A DNA stretch of 5,015 nucleotides, taken from Legionellales bacterium UBA4759. Its GTDB lineage: Bacteria; Pseudomonadota; Gammaproteobacteria; Legionellales; Legionellaceae. Position 1 is the first letter of the stretch; each line of letters begins with the position of its first letter. The stretch is from assembly GCA_002403515.1 (NCBI GenBank), contig DHHZ01000046.1:1-5015 (forward strand), given 5' to 3'. The notes under the pieces were generated by a model, which saw only the letters and a list, made by a program, of their open reading frames with translations, did no database searches and had not been told where the DNA came from. This document shows, piece by piece, positions 4,936 to 5,015 of this stretch. The translations under genes were made by a program, and so were the position numbers.

Positions 4936-5015
4936 TCAATGCATCTTGTATTCAGCTACCATTTCAATGAGCCACAACCAGAAACCTTTAGCAAAGTGAT
5001 ATAGGTGCGGATTTT
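4936..5015 (-). CDS. C-terminal end of an unidentified protein (5' end outside window)
   Basis: From the right edge the minus strand is open for 25 codons to TGA at 4938-4936, reading NPHLYHFAKGFWLWLIEM and then VAEYKMH. The sequence is aromatic and amphipathic, and could be the end of a membrane or hydrolase-like protein; I recognise no family. If fliA kept its usual neighbourhood this position would hold fleN/flhG, but the residues do not resemble what I know of that protein's end. 25 codons is short, so chance is possible. Confidence 0.35.
   Translation of the reverse strand, partial: NPHLYHFAKGFWLWLIEMVAEYKMH

Noticed and set aside
1..5015. CRISPR arrays, tRNA or rRNA genes, integrase attachment sites.
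   Set aside because: No regularly spaced repeats, no cloverleaf-like or rRNA-like sequence, and no integrase or tRNA end were seen on either strand.

Overview
The window looks like chromosomal DNA of an AT-rich gammaproteobacterium. The Legionellales are the most likely source, judging from the low GC, the FliA sequence and the company of a HicAB module, decayed mobile DNA and an effector-like acidic tail. This assignment comes from reading the sequence, not from a database search.

Layout. Positions 3-386 hold the 3' end of a plus-strand gene that enters from the left edge; its product is unrecognised and ends in a Glu/Lys block and a Pro/Asp tail. Positions 383-920 are a gene graveyard: a frameshifted plus-strand remnant (383-561), the C-terminus of an IS3-family transposase on the minus strand (568-748), and a further plus-strand coding scrap (753-869). 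Positions 921-1492 (minus) are a compact, apparently intact hicA-hicB toxin-antitoxin pair, overlapping by 7 nt, with a perfect 10-bp-arm inverted repeat directly upstream that is a good candidate HicB operator. Positions 1493-2179 have no convincing gene, only short open scraps, a 9-bp direct repeat, a 15-codon ORF with a strong Shine-Dalgarno sequence, a small palindrome and a plausible sigma-70 promoter (2127-2154).

Positions 2180-3924 (plus) encode a large polytopic membrane protein, perhaps a GT-C-like glycosyltransferase. It is split over two reading frames that overlap around T-rich codons; a single -1 shift restores about 581 residues. It converges on fliA (3921-4622, minus), the flagellar sigma-28 factor, with the two stop codons overlapping. 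No other flagellar gene is visible on either side of fliA. Upstream of fliA lies an AT-rich stretch with a 51-codon minus-strand ORF (4707-4862) that runs through a run of nine G, a classic slippage-prone tract, and then the C-terminal end of an unidentified minus-strand gene entering from the right edge (4936-5015).

How the parts relate. hicA and hicB form one autoregulated unit. fliA and the membrane protein only meet tail to tail and need not be functionally linked. The rest reads as a rearranged accessory segment between a possible effector gene and an isolated fliA. The points most worth checking are the membrane-gene frameshift with two slippery heptamers, the G9 ORF upstream of fliA, and the hicA operator with a start codon lacking a Shine-Dalgarno sequence.
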